This document shows positions 9,801 to 18,801 of a DNA stretch of 64,000 nucleotides, in pieces. Position 1 is the first letter of the stretch. Each line of letters opens with the position of its first letter. The DNA is from Microbacterium sp. MAH-37 (GTDB lineage: Bacteria > Actinomycetota > Actinomycetes > Actinomycetales > Microbacteriaceae). The translations under genes and the position numbers were made by a program. The stretch spans positions 842,395-906,394 of the forward strand of contig NZ_WSEN01000010.1 of assembly GCF_009758255.1 (NCBI RefSeq). Direction: 5' to 3'. The notes beneath the pieces are model-generated. The model was given only the letters and a program-made list of their open reading frames with translations, had not been told where the DNA came from and searched no databases.

Positions 9801-10118
9801 CTGCTCGACTCTGGTGCTGCCGTGCAGACCTTCATCGCGCCGAGGGGCCAGACCGCGGGTACGACGCCCGGGGCCACCGCCGACATCGTGCGCGACGAGT
9901 CGGCCAGGACGACGCACTACGTGGTGCAGCTCCCCTGGGCGTCCCTCGGATTCGACGGACCGCCGGCCGAGCCGTTCGCCATGTCGTTCCTGGTCAACGA
10001 CGACGACAGGGGCATCGCCGCCGGAGACTCGAGGGACGGCTTCCTGCAGTGGGCGTCCGGAATCGGCACCACGCCGAAGAATCCGAGGCTCTTCCGGGAT
10101 GCGCAGCTGATCGGCTGA
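6861..10118 (+). CDS. Secreted multidomain glycosidase, clan-A-like TIM barrel with C-terminal CBM9-like domain (paralogue 1)
   Basis: A 1085-aa protein with a Sec signal (residues about 1-35, RRGLACALTGVLIVAGLLAT then GAGAAA). Residues about 40-200 form a module with WPGDKDKDPAH, ECWQM, RYLYVDV and PPVC. A TIM barrel follows (about 285-620) with putative acid/base E407 in YNEFNGTGFNNG and nucleophile E520 in WITENGWPTH, the two-glutamate pattern of clan GH-A (GH5/GH39-like). A C-terminal region (about 890-1085) resembles a CBM9-like sugar-binding domain (WQTDSIQFATYD, LPWASLGFDG). Exact family and substrate are not recognisable. GTG start with AAGGAG upstream. Divergent from the ROK regulator. 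Confidence 0.82.
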   Translation: MTTEQPRVRRGLACALTGVLIVAGLLATGAGAAADVAEPHATAVLSATPSYDGIVAAWPGDKDKDPAHAVTSMAGVECWQMSQDPLNRYLYVDVATNAKPSGSRYANVTLTYYDAASTTMRVEYDGTGSAFQASSPAILDGTGAWRTQTIQLDAIRFLNATNNADFRVNVSPVSGVVPPVCFSEVAVTFSDVPRLSLTNKSLLLTTDDPVLELGTLASSVDYALTADDGTQLRTGTLAPDADGKASLDVSDLGLGYFGIAFEGDVLGERLERHASFGVITPTPSGALDDASFFGISSHFGHYGAAEDGLMESLADIGYGHIRGDVNWELIEKKKDVYSFSGYSFDSKSAQALSLGMQPMGVVAYRNPLYDGGVTPSTPEGLAAFGRFAAATAAEYGPEIDDFNIYNEFNGTGFNNGACGITASCYVDMLKAVYGPMHAANPDVNVMGPITSGIVPDWNEEFFEKGGIDYIDTFAFNVYGYALHGQNTPPEDTLLVSALPALVDRVDQEDGDRDIPVWITENGWPTHAVGSTPAQQAEDLVRASILVMDAGVDEYTWYSALDDGTDPNEREHNFGIFMRPDESALGVSPKPAAVAASVLIRQLTGKKLQAREDVGSDAIYSYPYTGDGATSRVLWAPDGAAALVTGTGPLTLTDHLGRTTTFTPPVAGTTVDLDGEPVYLSGPVTSVAATNDAPQLSLAKTNVVSQPAPATVTMDRSAVKGPHTSLRISAAGAEDARMAVKEGVLTGSVELPPTSALGARAARATIIDSGRGPNGGTVLALLRARTETVEPYAVSAQPRILSDGARRDYVLDVAVTNNASVAAAPGALHYLIGGAEGEAPAETEIPPGGTVDFRLDAGDPVLFALVPYRIGVGESDAGLAGTAAFSPITRTGDADAAPIDLAALGSWVSSKGSRTGADDVSGRLTVTYDDTGLNLDARVVDEAHFGARDAATMWQTDSIQFATYDRSPSAPGGQSVEIGAALLDSGAAVQTFIAPRGQTAGTTPGATADIVRDESARTTHYVVQLPWASLGFDGPPAEPFAMSFLVNDDDRGIAAGDSRDGFLQWASGIGTTPKNPRLFRDAQLIG

Positions 10119-10153
10119 CGCGGTCCCGCCTTCTCCTCGCCTCGCCCGGTGCC

Positions 10154-11398
10154 TCAGCGTCCCAGCTGCAGCGTCGCCGGGCGGGGCGAGAACTTGTCGT
10201 CCAGCACCAGGCACGCTGCGCCGATGGCCGCGACATCCGCACCGAGGGTGGTGCCGTTGATCGAGACCTCATGCAGCTGGTGGGCGATCGACCCCTGGGC
10301 GACGATCGGCCGCATGACCGTGAGGAAGCGCTCGGAGAGCTGCTCCCACATCGCGCCGCCGACGATGATCGAACCGACGTCGAGCAGGTTCGTGATGGTG
10401 AGGATCGCGGATGCCGTGGATCGGGCGGACCGGTCCAGAATCTCCCCGGCGCCCTCGTCCCCCGCATCCGCCAGGGCGCAGAGCTCGCGGAACGCAGCCT
10501 CGGCGATCGCCGGGGTGGAGAGATCGGTGCGAGCGGACAGCACGCCCGCGGCCACTGCCTGCTCTGCGAGGCTCTGCGGGGAACCGGCCTGCCAGAATGC
10601 GCGGAACGGGCGGGTGTAGCGGTCGCCGAACTCGTCGGCCGAGACGGGGAGCAGGCCGACATCGCCCGCGTTGCTGGAGATCCCGCGTACGACGAGGTCG
10701 TCGATCACGATGCCGAGTCCGACGCCGGTGCCGAGATACAGGAACACGAAGTTGCGGGCGCCCTCGGGCCCCCCGGCCCACTGCTCCGCGACGGCGCCGG
10801 CGATGACGTCCTTGTCGAGCAGCACCGGCAGCCCGGTCGCCTCCTGAATCTCGTCACGCAGCGGCACCTGGTGCCATCCCGGCAGGTGCGGCGGATCGAG
10901 GACGAGTCCGCGCACGACGTCCACGGGCCCGGGTGAGGCGATCCCGATGCCGATGATGCGATCGCGATCGACGGGCGCCTGGGCGATGAGGGTGAGGATG
11001 TGCTCGTTGATCTGCGCCAGCACCGATTCCGGATCCTGCACGGCAGGGGTCTCATGACTGGTGTTGACGACGACGGCGCCGGTGAAGTCCAGCAGGACGT
11101 AGGTGATCACGGCGGGGTCGATGTGGACCCCGACCGCGTAGCAGCCCGCCGGATTCAGCTCGAGCATGGTGCGCGGCTTGCCGAAGGCGACGGCCTGCTT
11201 GCCGGTCTCGACGATCAGGTCCTGGTCCAGCAGGCGCCGGCAGATGTTCGACACGGTCTGGGCGGAGAGCCCGGTCTCCTCCGTGAGCTCGACTCGACTG
11301 CGGCCGCCGGAGGCGCGCCGGATCGCGTTCAGCACGACTGCCTCATTGAAGTCTGCGACGCGCGGCATGTTCGTGCCACGGCTCTGGCTCTGCGCCAC
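10154..11398 (-). CDS. ROK-family transcriptional regulator (second copy)
   Basis: A 414-aa paralogue of the ROK protein at 5454-6713. It shows MPRVADFNEAVVLNAIRRAS, SRVELTEETGLSAQTVSNI for the winged helix, GIGIASPGPVDVVRG, and FLYLGTGVGLGIVIDD. The zinc motif is again missing. The GTG at 11398 is chosen because AAGGGGG sits 5-6 nt before it; a longer ATG version would add 22 residues that look unstructured. It is transcribed away from the second secreted glycosidase, repeating the regulator/enzyme layout of the first pair, and most likely controls that gene. Confidence 0.9.
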   Translation of the reverse strand: MAQSQSRGTNMPRVADFNEAVVLNAIRRASGGRSRVELTEETGLSAQTVSNICRRLLDQDLIVETGKQAVAFGKPRTMLELNPAGCYAVGVHIDPAVITYVLLDFTGAVVVNTSHETPAVQDPESVLAQINEHILTLIAQAPVDRDRIIGIGIASPGPVDVVRGLVLDPPHLPGWHQVPLRDEIQEATGLPVLLDKDVIAGAVAEQWAGGPEGARNFVFLYLGTGVGLGIVIDDLVVRGISSNAGDVGLLPVSADEFGDRYTRPFRAFWQAGSPQSLAEQAVAAGVLSARTDLSTPAIAEAAFRELCALADAGDEGAGEILDRSARSTASAILTITNLLDVGSIIVGGAMWEQLSERFLTVMRPIVAQGSIAHQLHEVSINGTTLGADVAAIGAACLVLDDKFSPRPATLQLGR

Positions 11399-11527
11399 TG
11401 AACCCCCTTGAGCTCTCCGAAGATCGGACGTACGGGTCACCTGCGACTCCCCACCATATTCCACGGGTGAACGCGCAACCCGGCAGCTGCGTGCTCAGCG
11501 GATGCTTGTGTTTCCGCGCCCTGGGGT

Positions 11528-11558
11528 CTAACTTAATCCATGCATTTGAAGAAGTTAG
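11528..11558. promoter_or_regulatory. Inverted repeat and candidate promoter upstream of paralogue 2
   Basis: Arms CTAACTT (11528-11534) and AAGTTAG (11552-11558) are perfectly complementary with a 17-nt gap, a spacing of about two helical turns centre to centre. TTGTGT at 11506 and TAACTT at 11529 are 17 bp apart and could be the promoter, which the repeat would overlap. A ROK operator is a reasonable inference; no proof. Confidence 0.42.
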
Positions 11559-11634
11559 TACTCTCGCAAGCTGGTAAGCGTATTCCCGGCCAAATCGGCC
11601 GAATCGACGACGACGTCAGATCAAGGAGTCCCCC

Positions 11635-14600
11635 ATGTCCACGAATGCCATGTTCTCTCCGCCGAGAACCCGAACACGAAGAAGAAGGCTGCTCAGCGCC
11701 GGGGTCGCGACCGCCGTCGCGGTGGCCGGGCTCGTGGCGGTGTCATCGCCCGCTGCCACGGCTGCGACACCGGACGCGAGTGCGATCCTCACCGCGCCGC
11801 CGCAGCTGCACGGCGTCGACAAGGTGCGCCCCGGCGACAACTCCGCGACCGCCGACATGGTCGCCACCACGGTGGACGGCCGGCAGTGCTGGCAGATGCA
11901 GAACGACCCCGCCGTGCGATACGTGTACGTGGATGTCGCAGACGCCGCCATCCCCGCCGGTGCCACGCGCGCCATCGTGACGGTGGACTACCACGACGTC
12001 GGCACCGCCGGAATGCTGGTCAACTACAACTCGACCACCAACGCATGGGCGAACTCGAGCCTCTACCGGCTCACGGACACCAGCGGCTGGAAGTCGCACT
12101 CGTTCGAGCTCACCGACATCAAGTTCACGAACAGGGCGAACGGCTCCGACTTCCGGGTTCAGGTGCAGGGTGCGGACGGCGCCATCCCTCCGGTGTGCAT
12201 CTCCGGCATCTCGGTGCGCTTCACCGACCAGCCGATCGCGGCCCTGGACTCGCTGGCCATCATGAGCCCGTCGCTCATCTTCAAGGAGGGTCAGGCCTCG
12301 GTGGATGTGGCCACGCCCGCCGAGGAGGTGAGCTGGCGGCTGGGCGACGCCGATGACGTCGAGCTGCGAACCGGCACCGCTGCCGTGGCCGACGGTGAGG
12401 GCTCGATCGATCTGAAGGATCTGCCGTTCGGCTACTACACGCTGAGTGTCACGGCCGACGTCGGCGAACCGGTCACGCGCACGACCTCCCTCGCCGTGCT
12501 CGACGATCCGCCGGCGGGATGGAACGACGGCGACGCCTTCTTCGGCACGCAGATCCATCGCGGACACCAGCCGACGGCGCAGACCGAGGCCCTGATGGAT
12601 GCGATGGTCCTGGCCGGCTACGGCAAGAGCCGCATCGAGACGACCTGGGGCGAGGTCGAGAAGACGAAGGGCCAGTACGACTTCAGCGGCGAGGGCGTGC
12701 GCGTCGTCGGCGAGCTCGCCGACCGCGGACAGCAGGTGATGTGGAACGCCGGCCTCACCAGCCCTCTCTACGACGGCAACCGCACGCCCGCGAGCCCCGA
12801 GGCGATCTCCGCCTTCGCCGCCTACGTCGGTGCGACGGCCGCTCACTACTCCGCTGCCGGCGACTCTCACGACATCGGCATCCTCAACGAGTACAACTCG
12901 TCCGGTTTCAACAACGGGACGTGCGGCCTGACGGCGGCCTGCTATCTCGACATCCTGAAGCCGACGTTCACGGCTGCGCACGCGGCGGACGCGAAGGCGA
13001 ACGTCATCGCACCGATCACGGCCGGCGTGCAGCTCGCCTGGGCGAAGGACTTCATCGCGCAGGGCGGACTCGACCACCTCGACACGTACGCCACGAACTA
13101 CTACGGCTACTCCGAGCACGGTGCGGGAACACCGCCCGAGCAGGCATCCGACCTGAAGAACCTGGAGCAGCTGACGGCCATGATCGACGAGGCGGACGGG
13201 GATCGTGACATCCCGGTGCGCATCACAGAGAACGGCTGGCCGACGCACGACGCCGGCTCCACCCAGGAGCAGCAGGCGGACTACGCGATCCGCGGACCGC
13301 TGCTCGCCCAGCTCGCCGGAGCGGACGAGTACCTCTGGTACGACCTCTACGACGACGGGTTCAACTCCGGTGAGCGCGAAGATCGGTTCGGCCTGATCAA
13401 CCGTGCGGACGACACCGCCTGCTACCTCTGGAAGTGCCCCGGAGACAACTACACCTACGGCGCCGTGCACGGGATCAGCCCGAAGCCGGGCTTCGTCTCG
13501 CAGGCCGTGGCGATCAGGCAGACCGTCGGCAAGACGCCGGCCGGCCGCGAGGACCTGGGATCCGACTCGCTGTACAGCCTGCGCTACACCGGTGACCGCG
13601 CCGCGGACACGACCCGCGTGCTGTGGAGCACCGGCACCGACAGTGTGCAGATCAACTCCGGCAACGGATACGTCCTGACCGACCAGTTCGGCCGGAGCAG
13701 GAACGTGCCGAAGGGATCGGCGGTCGTGCAGCTCACCGGCTCCCCGGTCTTCGTCACCGGCGACGCGACGGTCGCGCCGAGCGCTCCGCTGGTCGATGTC
13801 TCCGTCGCGGAGAGCTCGGTCCAGGGAGCCGACCTCCCAGTCACGGTGACGGTGGCCGACGGGGCCGACATCAAGGGCGGCGAGCTGACCGTCGCGGCGT
13901 CGGGTGTGCAGAAGAAGGTGAACCTCGCCGACACGGGGAAGGTCTCGCTGACCCTGCCGGGTGTCACTCGGCTCGGAGAGCGCGAGGTGGCTGTCACCCT
14001 GACGGACAAGAAGGGCCGGCTCGTGTCCGAGGGCCGGGGAAAGACCGCGGTGGTCGATCCGTTCTCCGTCTCGGCACGGCCGTCGATCAGCACCGAGGCG
14101 GGCGGGTACGCGTACAGCCTCGACGTCAGCGTCGTGAACAACGCGGCGAACACCGACCTCACGATCGACAGCTTCGACTGGAAGGTCGGGAACCTCTCGG
14201 GCACCGTGACGCAGGGGCTGACCGTTCCGGGTGGCGCCACGAAGTCCGTGTCGGTGCCGATCGACGACCCGAAGCTGTACACCACGCAGACGGCGAGCGT
14301 GGTGGCGCACTCCGGCGAGCTGACACGTTCCGACAGCGGCCCGATCAGTTTCTCGCCGATCGAGAAAGACGGAGCGCAGACGCTCGACCCGATCGACTTG
14401 AACACCATCGGAAAGTGGAATCCGATCCGTTCGGGCACCCGCACCGGTCCCGCCGACCTGGGCGGCGGACTGCAGTACACCGCCACGCAGGACGCGCTGG
14501 TGATGCGGGCCACCATCACCGACGACGTGCATCAGGCGGACCGCACCGATCCTGCGCTGAGCTGGCAGGCCGACTCGGTCCAGTTCAACACCTACGACCT

Positions 14601-14964
14601 GTTCCCGACCGTGCTCGGCGGCGAGCGGGTGGAGATCGCGGCGGCGCTGTACGCCAGCGGGCCGATCGTCTACACCTTCACGCCTCCGGCCGGACAGAAG
14701 GCGGGGCTCACCCCCGGGGCGACGGCGGAGATCGTGCGGGATGAGGATGCCGGGACGACGACCTACGACGTGTCGGTGCCGTGGTCGTCGCTGGGCTACG
14801 ACGGGCCGCCGAGCGGCGTGTGGGGACTGTCGTTCCTGGTGAACGATGCCGACGGCGACATCCCCGGCACCGACGCACGCGCCGGGTATCTGGAGTGGGG
14901 CGCCGGCGTCGGCGCCGCGCCGAAGAACCCCGCGCTGTTCAAGTCGGTGCAGCTGGTGGGCTGA
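11635..14964 (+). CDS. Secreted multidomain glycosidase, clan-A-like TIM barrel with CBM9-like domain (paralogue 2)
   Basis: A 1109-aa secreted protein closely resembling the products at 6861 and 15038. The signal peptide covers about residues 1-45 (RRRLLSAGVATAVAVAGLVA, then ATAAT). The N-terminal module keeps RPGDN, QCWQM, RYVYVDVA and PPVC but has lost the DKDKDPAH stretch. The barrel has E419 in LNEYNSSGFNNG and E532 in RITENGWPTH. It ends with the CBM9-like domain (WQADSVQFNTYD, PWSSLGYDG). ATG with AAGGAG just upstream. A hairpin terminator follows. Substrate unknown; the duplicated set suggests closely related but distinct linkages. Confidence 0.82.
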   Translation: MSTNAMFSPPRTRTRRRRLLSAGVATAVAVAGLVAVSSPAATAATPDASAILTAPPQLHGVDKVRPGDNSATADMVATTVDGRQCWQMQNDPAVRYVYVDVADAAIPAGATRAIVTVDYHDVGTAGMLVNYNSTTNAWANSSLYRLTDTSGWKSHSFELTDIKFTNRANGSDFRVQVQGADGAIPPVCISGISVRFTDQPIAALDSLAIMSPSLIFKEGQASVDVATPAEEVSWRLGDADDVELRTGTAAVADGEGSIDLKDLPFGYYTLSVTADVGEPVTRTTSLAVLDDPPAGWNDGDAFFGTQIHRGHQPTAQTEALMDAMVLAGYGKSRIETTWGEVEKTKGQYDFSGEGVRVVGELADRGQQVMWNAGLTSPLYDGNRTPASPEAISAFAAYVGATAAHYSAAGDSHDIGILNEYNSSGFNNGTCGLTAACYLDILKPTFTAAHAADAKANVIAPITAGVQLAWAKDFIAQGGLDHLDTYATNYYGYSEHGAGTPPEQASDLKNLEQLTAMIDEADGDRDIPVRITENGWPTHDAGSTQEQQADYAIRGPLLAQLAGADEYLWYDLYDDGFNSGEREDRFGLINRADDTACYLWKCPGDNYTYGAVHGISPKPGFVSQAVAIRQTVGKTPAGREDLGSDSLYSLRYTGDRAADTTRVLWSTGTDSVQINSGNGYVLTDQFGRSRNVPKGSAVVQLTGSPVFVTGDATVAPSAPLVDVSVAESSVQGADLPVTVTVADGADIKGGELTVAASGVQKKVNLADTGKVSLTLPGVTRLGEREVAVTLTDKKGRLVSEGRGKTAVVDPFSVSARPSISTEAGGYAYSLDVSVVNNAANTDLTIDSFDWKVGNLSGTVTQGLTVPGGATKSVSVPIDDPKLYTTQTASVVAHSGELTRSDSGPISFSPIEKDGAQTLDPIDLNTIGKWNPIRSGTRTGPADLGGGLQYTATQDALVMRATITDDVHQADRTDPALSWQADSVQFNTYDLFPTVLGGERVEIAAALYASGPIVYTFTPPAGQKAGLTPGATAEIVRDEDAGTTTYDVSVPWSSLGYDGPPSGVWGLSFLVNDADGDIPGTDARAGYLEWGAGVGAAPKNPALFKSVQLVG

Positions 14965-14982
14965 GCGCACGAGTGAGGAACA

Positions 14983-15023
14983 CGGAATGGGGCGGTCGGC
15001 ATCATGCCGACCGCCCCATTCCG
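14983..15023. terminator. Bidirectional hairpin terminator
   Basis: Two perfectly complementary 18-nt arms (14983-15000 and 15006-15023) flank a 5-nt ATCAT loop between the convergent glycosidase genes ending at 14964 and 15038. No clear T-tract, as usual in high-GC actinobacteria. Confidence 0.85.
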
Positions 15024-15037
15024 CAGTTCTCAGCCGA

Positions 15038-18000
15038 TCACAGCCCGGCACACTGACCGGATGCCATCCCGTGGATCGTGTTCGAGCCGCCGGTCGGGGC
15101 CGGATCGTTCCCCGTGCAGCTGAGCAGCCCGAACGCCTCGTTCCCGGTCAGCGTCACGCCGCCGGAGTTGTCGCTGAGCGCCGCGATGCCTCGCACGACG
15201 CTGTCGGCGATGGTCACGGGCCCGGAGGCGCCGTGAACGGTGAGCATTCCCCTGAGCTCGCTGCTCGTGAGCGTCACCTCTCCCGCGGATGTCGCCAGCA
15301 GCATGCCCATGAGCGTCGAATCCGTCGCCCGGATCGAGCCGCCGTCGGTCACCATGACGGGACCGGAGACCGTCACACCGGTGAGGCACGTCGTTCCGCC
15401 GGCCACCACGAGAGGTCCCTTCACATCCTTGTCCACCGTGGTGTCGCATGGTCGTTCGGGTTCGTCCGCGGAGAGCACCTGCGCCGACATGAACTTCAGC
15501 GGATCCTTCGGCGCCGTGCCCACTCCGCCGCCCCACTCGATGAACCCGGATCGGACGTCCGTCGCGGCGGAGGAGTCCGCATCGTTGACGAGCAGCGAGA
15601 GCCCGAACACCGACGACGGGCGCTCCGAGAAGCCGAGGGCGGCCCAGGGCACCGACAGGGCGTAGGACGTCGTTCCCGCGGCGTCATCGCGCGAGATCTC
15701 GACAGCCCCTCCCGGCGTGTCGCCCGTGCTCTGACCGGGCGCCGCCGCGTGCGTGTACAGCACGGCGCCTCCGTCGAGGAGAGCGGCGGTGAACTCCGTC
15801 CGCACGGCGCCGACGACCCCGGGGAAGTCCGTGTAGGCGCTGAACTGCAGCGAATCGACCTGCCAGCTGTCCACCGCACTCGTCCGGGCGCCGACGTGGA
15901 TGTCGTCCGTGACCGTCGCGTCCACCCGGATCGCCTCCGGGGTCGAGCTGAAACGGACCGTGCCGCCGAGGTCGGCCGAGGAGTCTCTCGTTCCGCCACG
16001 CAGGCTCACCCACTTCCCCTGATCGTCCAGGGAGATCGCCGGCAGGGACGCCGCGTCGCCGTCCGCGATCGGCGCCCAGCTGAGCTTGCCGACGTCGTGG
16101 ACGTCGCCTGTCCCGGTGAGGGCGGTCACCGAGTAGGAGTACGGCATGTTCAGTTCCGCACCCGTCACCGGGATCGAGATGGTCGCGGTGCTCCCCGCCG
16201 GCACGGCGGCAGGAGCATCCTCTGCGACACCGTTCGTTCCGGCCGCATTCCAGGTCACCTTCTTCACGGGCAGCGCGTTGACGGGGTCGTTGTTGGTGAT
16301 GCCGATCTCGAGGCTGGTCCGGACACCGTCCGCCTCGAGCGCGACGGCGGGGCGCCCGGTGACGACTGCACTGTCGATGACGGTGCTCGCATCGCGCAGT
16401 CGCGCGTAGGTCCCGCTGTCGTCGGCGACGGATGCGGTGACCCGGCGGGTACCGGTGCTTTCGACGCCGGGGAGGGTCAGGTCGGCCGTGGCATCGCCGC
16501 CTGCGAGGTCGGCCGCGACCTCTCCGATCGTGACGGTGGACGCCGCGGCGCCCGTGCCCGTCACGGTCGCCGTGAGCGGGCCGTTCGTCACCGAGGTCTC
16601 CGCGACCTCCAACGACACCGGCGCCTCTGCGACCTGGACGCCTCCGACAGCACCGTGCAGATACACCGGGCTGCCGTCGAGGTCGATCCAGACCTTGCCG
16701 TCGTGCGGGGTGAGTTCGGTCGCTTCGCCGAACTCGTCCGTGAGCGTGATCGGCGTCTCCGCGGACACCGCGACCGTGCGCGGCGAGATCGACCACAGGA
16801 TGCGGGTCTCCTCATCTGCGGCGGAGGGGTACACGTACACGTCGGAGTGCCCGGCATCCTCCCGCTCTCCGACCTTCGCATCCGGAAGCTGTCGGATCAG
16901 GACTGCCGTGGAGACCGCGGACGGCTTGGGTGAGATCCCCGTGATGCCTGCAGCAGGGCGGCGGAACTGTCCGAACCGCTGCTCGCGCTCCGTCGGATCG
17001 TCACCGTCGTCGAGGGCGTCGTAGATCAGCAGCTTGTCCACCCCGGCCGCCATCGCCAGCACCTGGGCGCGGACGATCCGTTCGGCCTGCTGCTCCTCGG
17101 TGACCCCGGCCGTGTTCGTCGCCGAACCCGTCTCGGTGATCCAGAACGGGATGTCGCGATCTCCGTCGGCCTGGTCGATCATGTCTGCCAGAACGGGAAG
17201 GTCCGTGCCATAGCTGCCGGTCTCGGGCGCCTGCCCCGGCTCGTGAAAGCCGTAATTGTTCGCCGAGTACACGTCGAGCTTGTCGAGGCCGCCGAGTTCG
17301 ATCAGCCGCTGGGCGAAGGGCAGCGAGAAGCCGGCCGATGTCGGACCGAGCACCGTGGTGTCGGGCGCGACGGACTTCACGGCGTCGTACGTGGTGGAGA
17401 GCATCTTGTAATAGCAGTCGGCGGTGATCCCGCATCCGCCGTTGTTGAACCCGGTCGAGTTGTACTCGTTGTAGACGCTGAACGAGCTCCCGAACTGCGC
17501 GTAGTACTGGGCAGACGCGGTGGCGTACGCCGCATAGGCGGCGAGCCCCTCGAGCGTGCTGGGCGTCTTGCCGCCGTCGTAGAGCGGGTTGTCCCGCATC
17601 CAGTTGAGCGTGGTGGTGATCCCCAGCGATGCGGCTTTGCGCGTGCCCCGGGTTCCGACGTAGTTGTCGAAGCTGTAGACGCCCGGGGACTTCTCGATGC
17701 TGGACCAGTACGCGTCAGACCGGGTGGAGCCCCAGCCCACCAGTGTCATGGTCTCGAGCAGCGCGTCCTCAGTGGCGACGTCCTGCCAGCCGAAATGCAT
17801 GCCGACCCCGTAGAACGAGTCGGGAGACACCGCACCCGCCGGTGTCGGGGTCACGATGCCGAACGAGGTGGTCCGGGTGACGGGAGCGCCCGGATCGGCC
17901 GTGACCTTCAGGGTGTAGTAGCCGGGGCCGAAGTCGTTCAGATCGATGCTCGTCTTGCCGCCGGAGACAGGCGCCTTTCCGGTCTTCACGGGCACGCCCT

Positions 18001-18679
18001 CGGCATCGCCGATGACGTAGTCCACCGAGGTCGCGGCGCTGGCGAGCGAGATCGCCGCGTCACCCTCTTCGAACATCAGCGACCGCGAGGTGATCGCGAG
18101 CGGAGGAGTGTCCGTGAAGTCCACGGTGATGTCACTGATGCAGACCGGGGGCACGGAACCCTCGTTCGCCGTGACGTCGACGCGGAAGTCCGCACCGTTG
18201 GCGTTGTTGGAGAAGCGGATGTCGGTGAGCTCGAACTGCGAGGAGACGAATTCCCCGGTGCCGAGCAGCTGCTGCGTCGCAGTGGTCTGGAACGCGTTGG
18301 ACCTGGCGTCGTACGCGATGCGCATCCCGGTGGGCGCGGCGTCGTGAAATCTCACGGTGACGAGAGCCCGCGTCGCGCCGGCGGGGATGGCCGCGGGGTC
18401 GACGTCCACGTAGACGTAGCGATTGAACGGGTCGTTCGACATCACCCAGCAGGACTCTCCGTCGACCTGACGGGTGGCATGGGCGGGATCCTTGTCCTTG
18501 TCGCCCGGCCAGGCCTTGATGACGCCTGAGTAGACGGCAGGGTCGCCGAGGCGTGCGGACACGGTGTCCGAGGCGTGCGCGGCCGTGACGGTGAGCGCGC
18601 CGAGCGCGGTGACTGCTGCGGCGACGATCGCGACGGACCCACGGATCCGTCGTCGGTGGTGCGGGGATGATCTGGGCAT
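15038..18679 (-). CDS. Secreted multidomain glycosidase with extra C-terminal beta-solenoid-like tail (paralogue 3)
   Basis: A 1213-aa secreted protein. Signal peptide about residues 1-40 (RRIRGSVAIVAAAVTALGAL). The N-terminal module contains the same WPGDKDKDPAH string as paralogue 1, then SCWVM, RYVYVDV and PPVC. The barrel has E405 in YNEYNSTGFNNG and E516 in WITETGSATN (TENGW in the others is TETGS here). After the CBM9-like domain, about 135 extra residues form short repeats (VTVSGPVMVTDGG, TLMGMLLATSAG, VTIADSVVRGIA) flanked by cysteines, resembling the solenoid tails of other actinobacterial exoproteins. ATG 18679 with AAGGAG upstream. Divergent from a LacI gene. Confidence 0.82.
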   Translation of the reverse strand: MPRSSPHHRRRIRGSVAIVAAAVTALGALTVTAAHASDTVSARLGDPAVYSGVIKAWPGDKDKDPAHATRQVDGESCWVMSNDPFNRYVYVDVDPAAIPAGATRALVTVRFHDAAPTGMRIAYDARSNAFQTTATQQLLGTGEFVSSQFELTDIRFSNNANGADFRVDVTANEGSVPPVCISDITVDFTDTPPLAITSRSLMFEEGDAAISLASAATSVDYVIGDAEGVPVKTGKAPVSGGKTSIDLNDFGPGYYTLKVTADPGAPVTRTTSFGIVTPTPAGAVSPDSFYGVGMHFGWQDVATEDALLETMTLVGWGSTRSDAYWSSIEKSPGVYSFDNYVGTRGTRKAASLGITTTLNWMRDNPLYDGGKTPSTLEGLAAYAAYATASAQYYAQFGSSFSVYNEYNSTGFNNGGCGITADCYYKMLSTTYDAVKSVAPDTTVLGPTSAGFSLPFAQRLIELGGLDKLDVYSANNYGFHEPGQAPETGSYGTDLPVLADMIDQADGDRDIPFWITETGSATNTAGVTEEQQAERIVRAQVLAMAAGVDKLLIYDALDDGDDPTEREQRFGQFRRPAAGITGISPKPSAVSTAVLIRQLPDAKVGEREDAGHSDVYVYPSAADEETRILWSISPRTVAVSAETPITLTDEFGEATELTPHDGKVWIDLDGSPVYLHGAVGGVQVAEAPVSLEVAETSVTNGPLTATVTGTGAAASTVTIGEVAADLAGGDATADLTLPGVESTGTRRVTASVADDSGTYARLRDASTVIDSAVVTGRPAVALEADGVRTSLEIGITNNDPVNALPVKKVTWNAAGTNGVAEDAPAAVPAGSTATISIPVTGAELNMPYSYSVTALTGTGDVHDVGKLSWAPIADGDAASLPAISLDDQGKWVSLRGGTRDSSADLGGTVRFSSTPEAIRVDATVTDDIHVGARTSAVDSWQVDSLQFSAYTDFPGVVGAVRTEFTAALLDGGAVLYTHAAAPGQSTGDTPGGAVEISRDDAAGTTSYALSVPWAALGFSERPSSVFGLSLLVNDADSSAATDVRSGFIEWGGGVGTAPKDPLKFMSAQVLSADEPERPCDTTVDKDVKGPLVVAGGTTCLTGVTVSGPVMVTDGGSIRATDSTLMGMLLATSAGEVTLTSSELRGMLTVHGASGPVTIADSVVRGIAALSDNSGGVTLTGNEAFGLLSCTGNDPAPTGGSNTIHGMASGQCAGL

Positions 18680-18733
18680 GCGGTGCCATCTCCTTCGATA
18701 GGCGGTGGGTGACGCCGGGATCTGCTCACAGGT

Positions 18734-18751
18734 TGCGCAATCGTTTACGCA
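18734..18751. promoter_or_regulatory. Candidate LacI operator 1
   Basis: TGCGCAATCGTTTACGCA is an 18-bp near-palindrome with the central CG typical of LacI-family sites (7 of 9 positions symmetric). It lies just downstream of a minus-strand TTGACA (18792-18797) / CATGAT (18769-18774) promoter for the 15038-18679 glycosidase. Confidence 0.62.
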
Positions 18752-18801
18752 CATGGCGTCGATTGATGATCATGGACTGCTAAGGTCGTGCTGTCAACCG
18801 A

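Noticed and set aside
11743..15051. A 1102-codon minus-strand frame opposite glycosidase paralogue 2
   Set aside because: Antisense artefact; low-complexity Arg/Val/Gly translation and a clear secreted enzyme on the plus strand.
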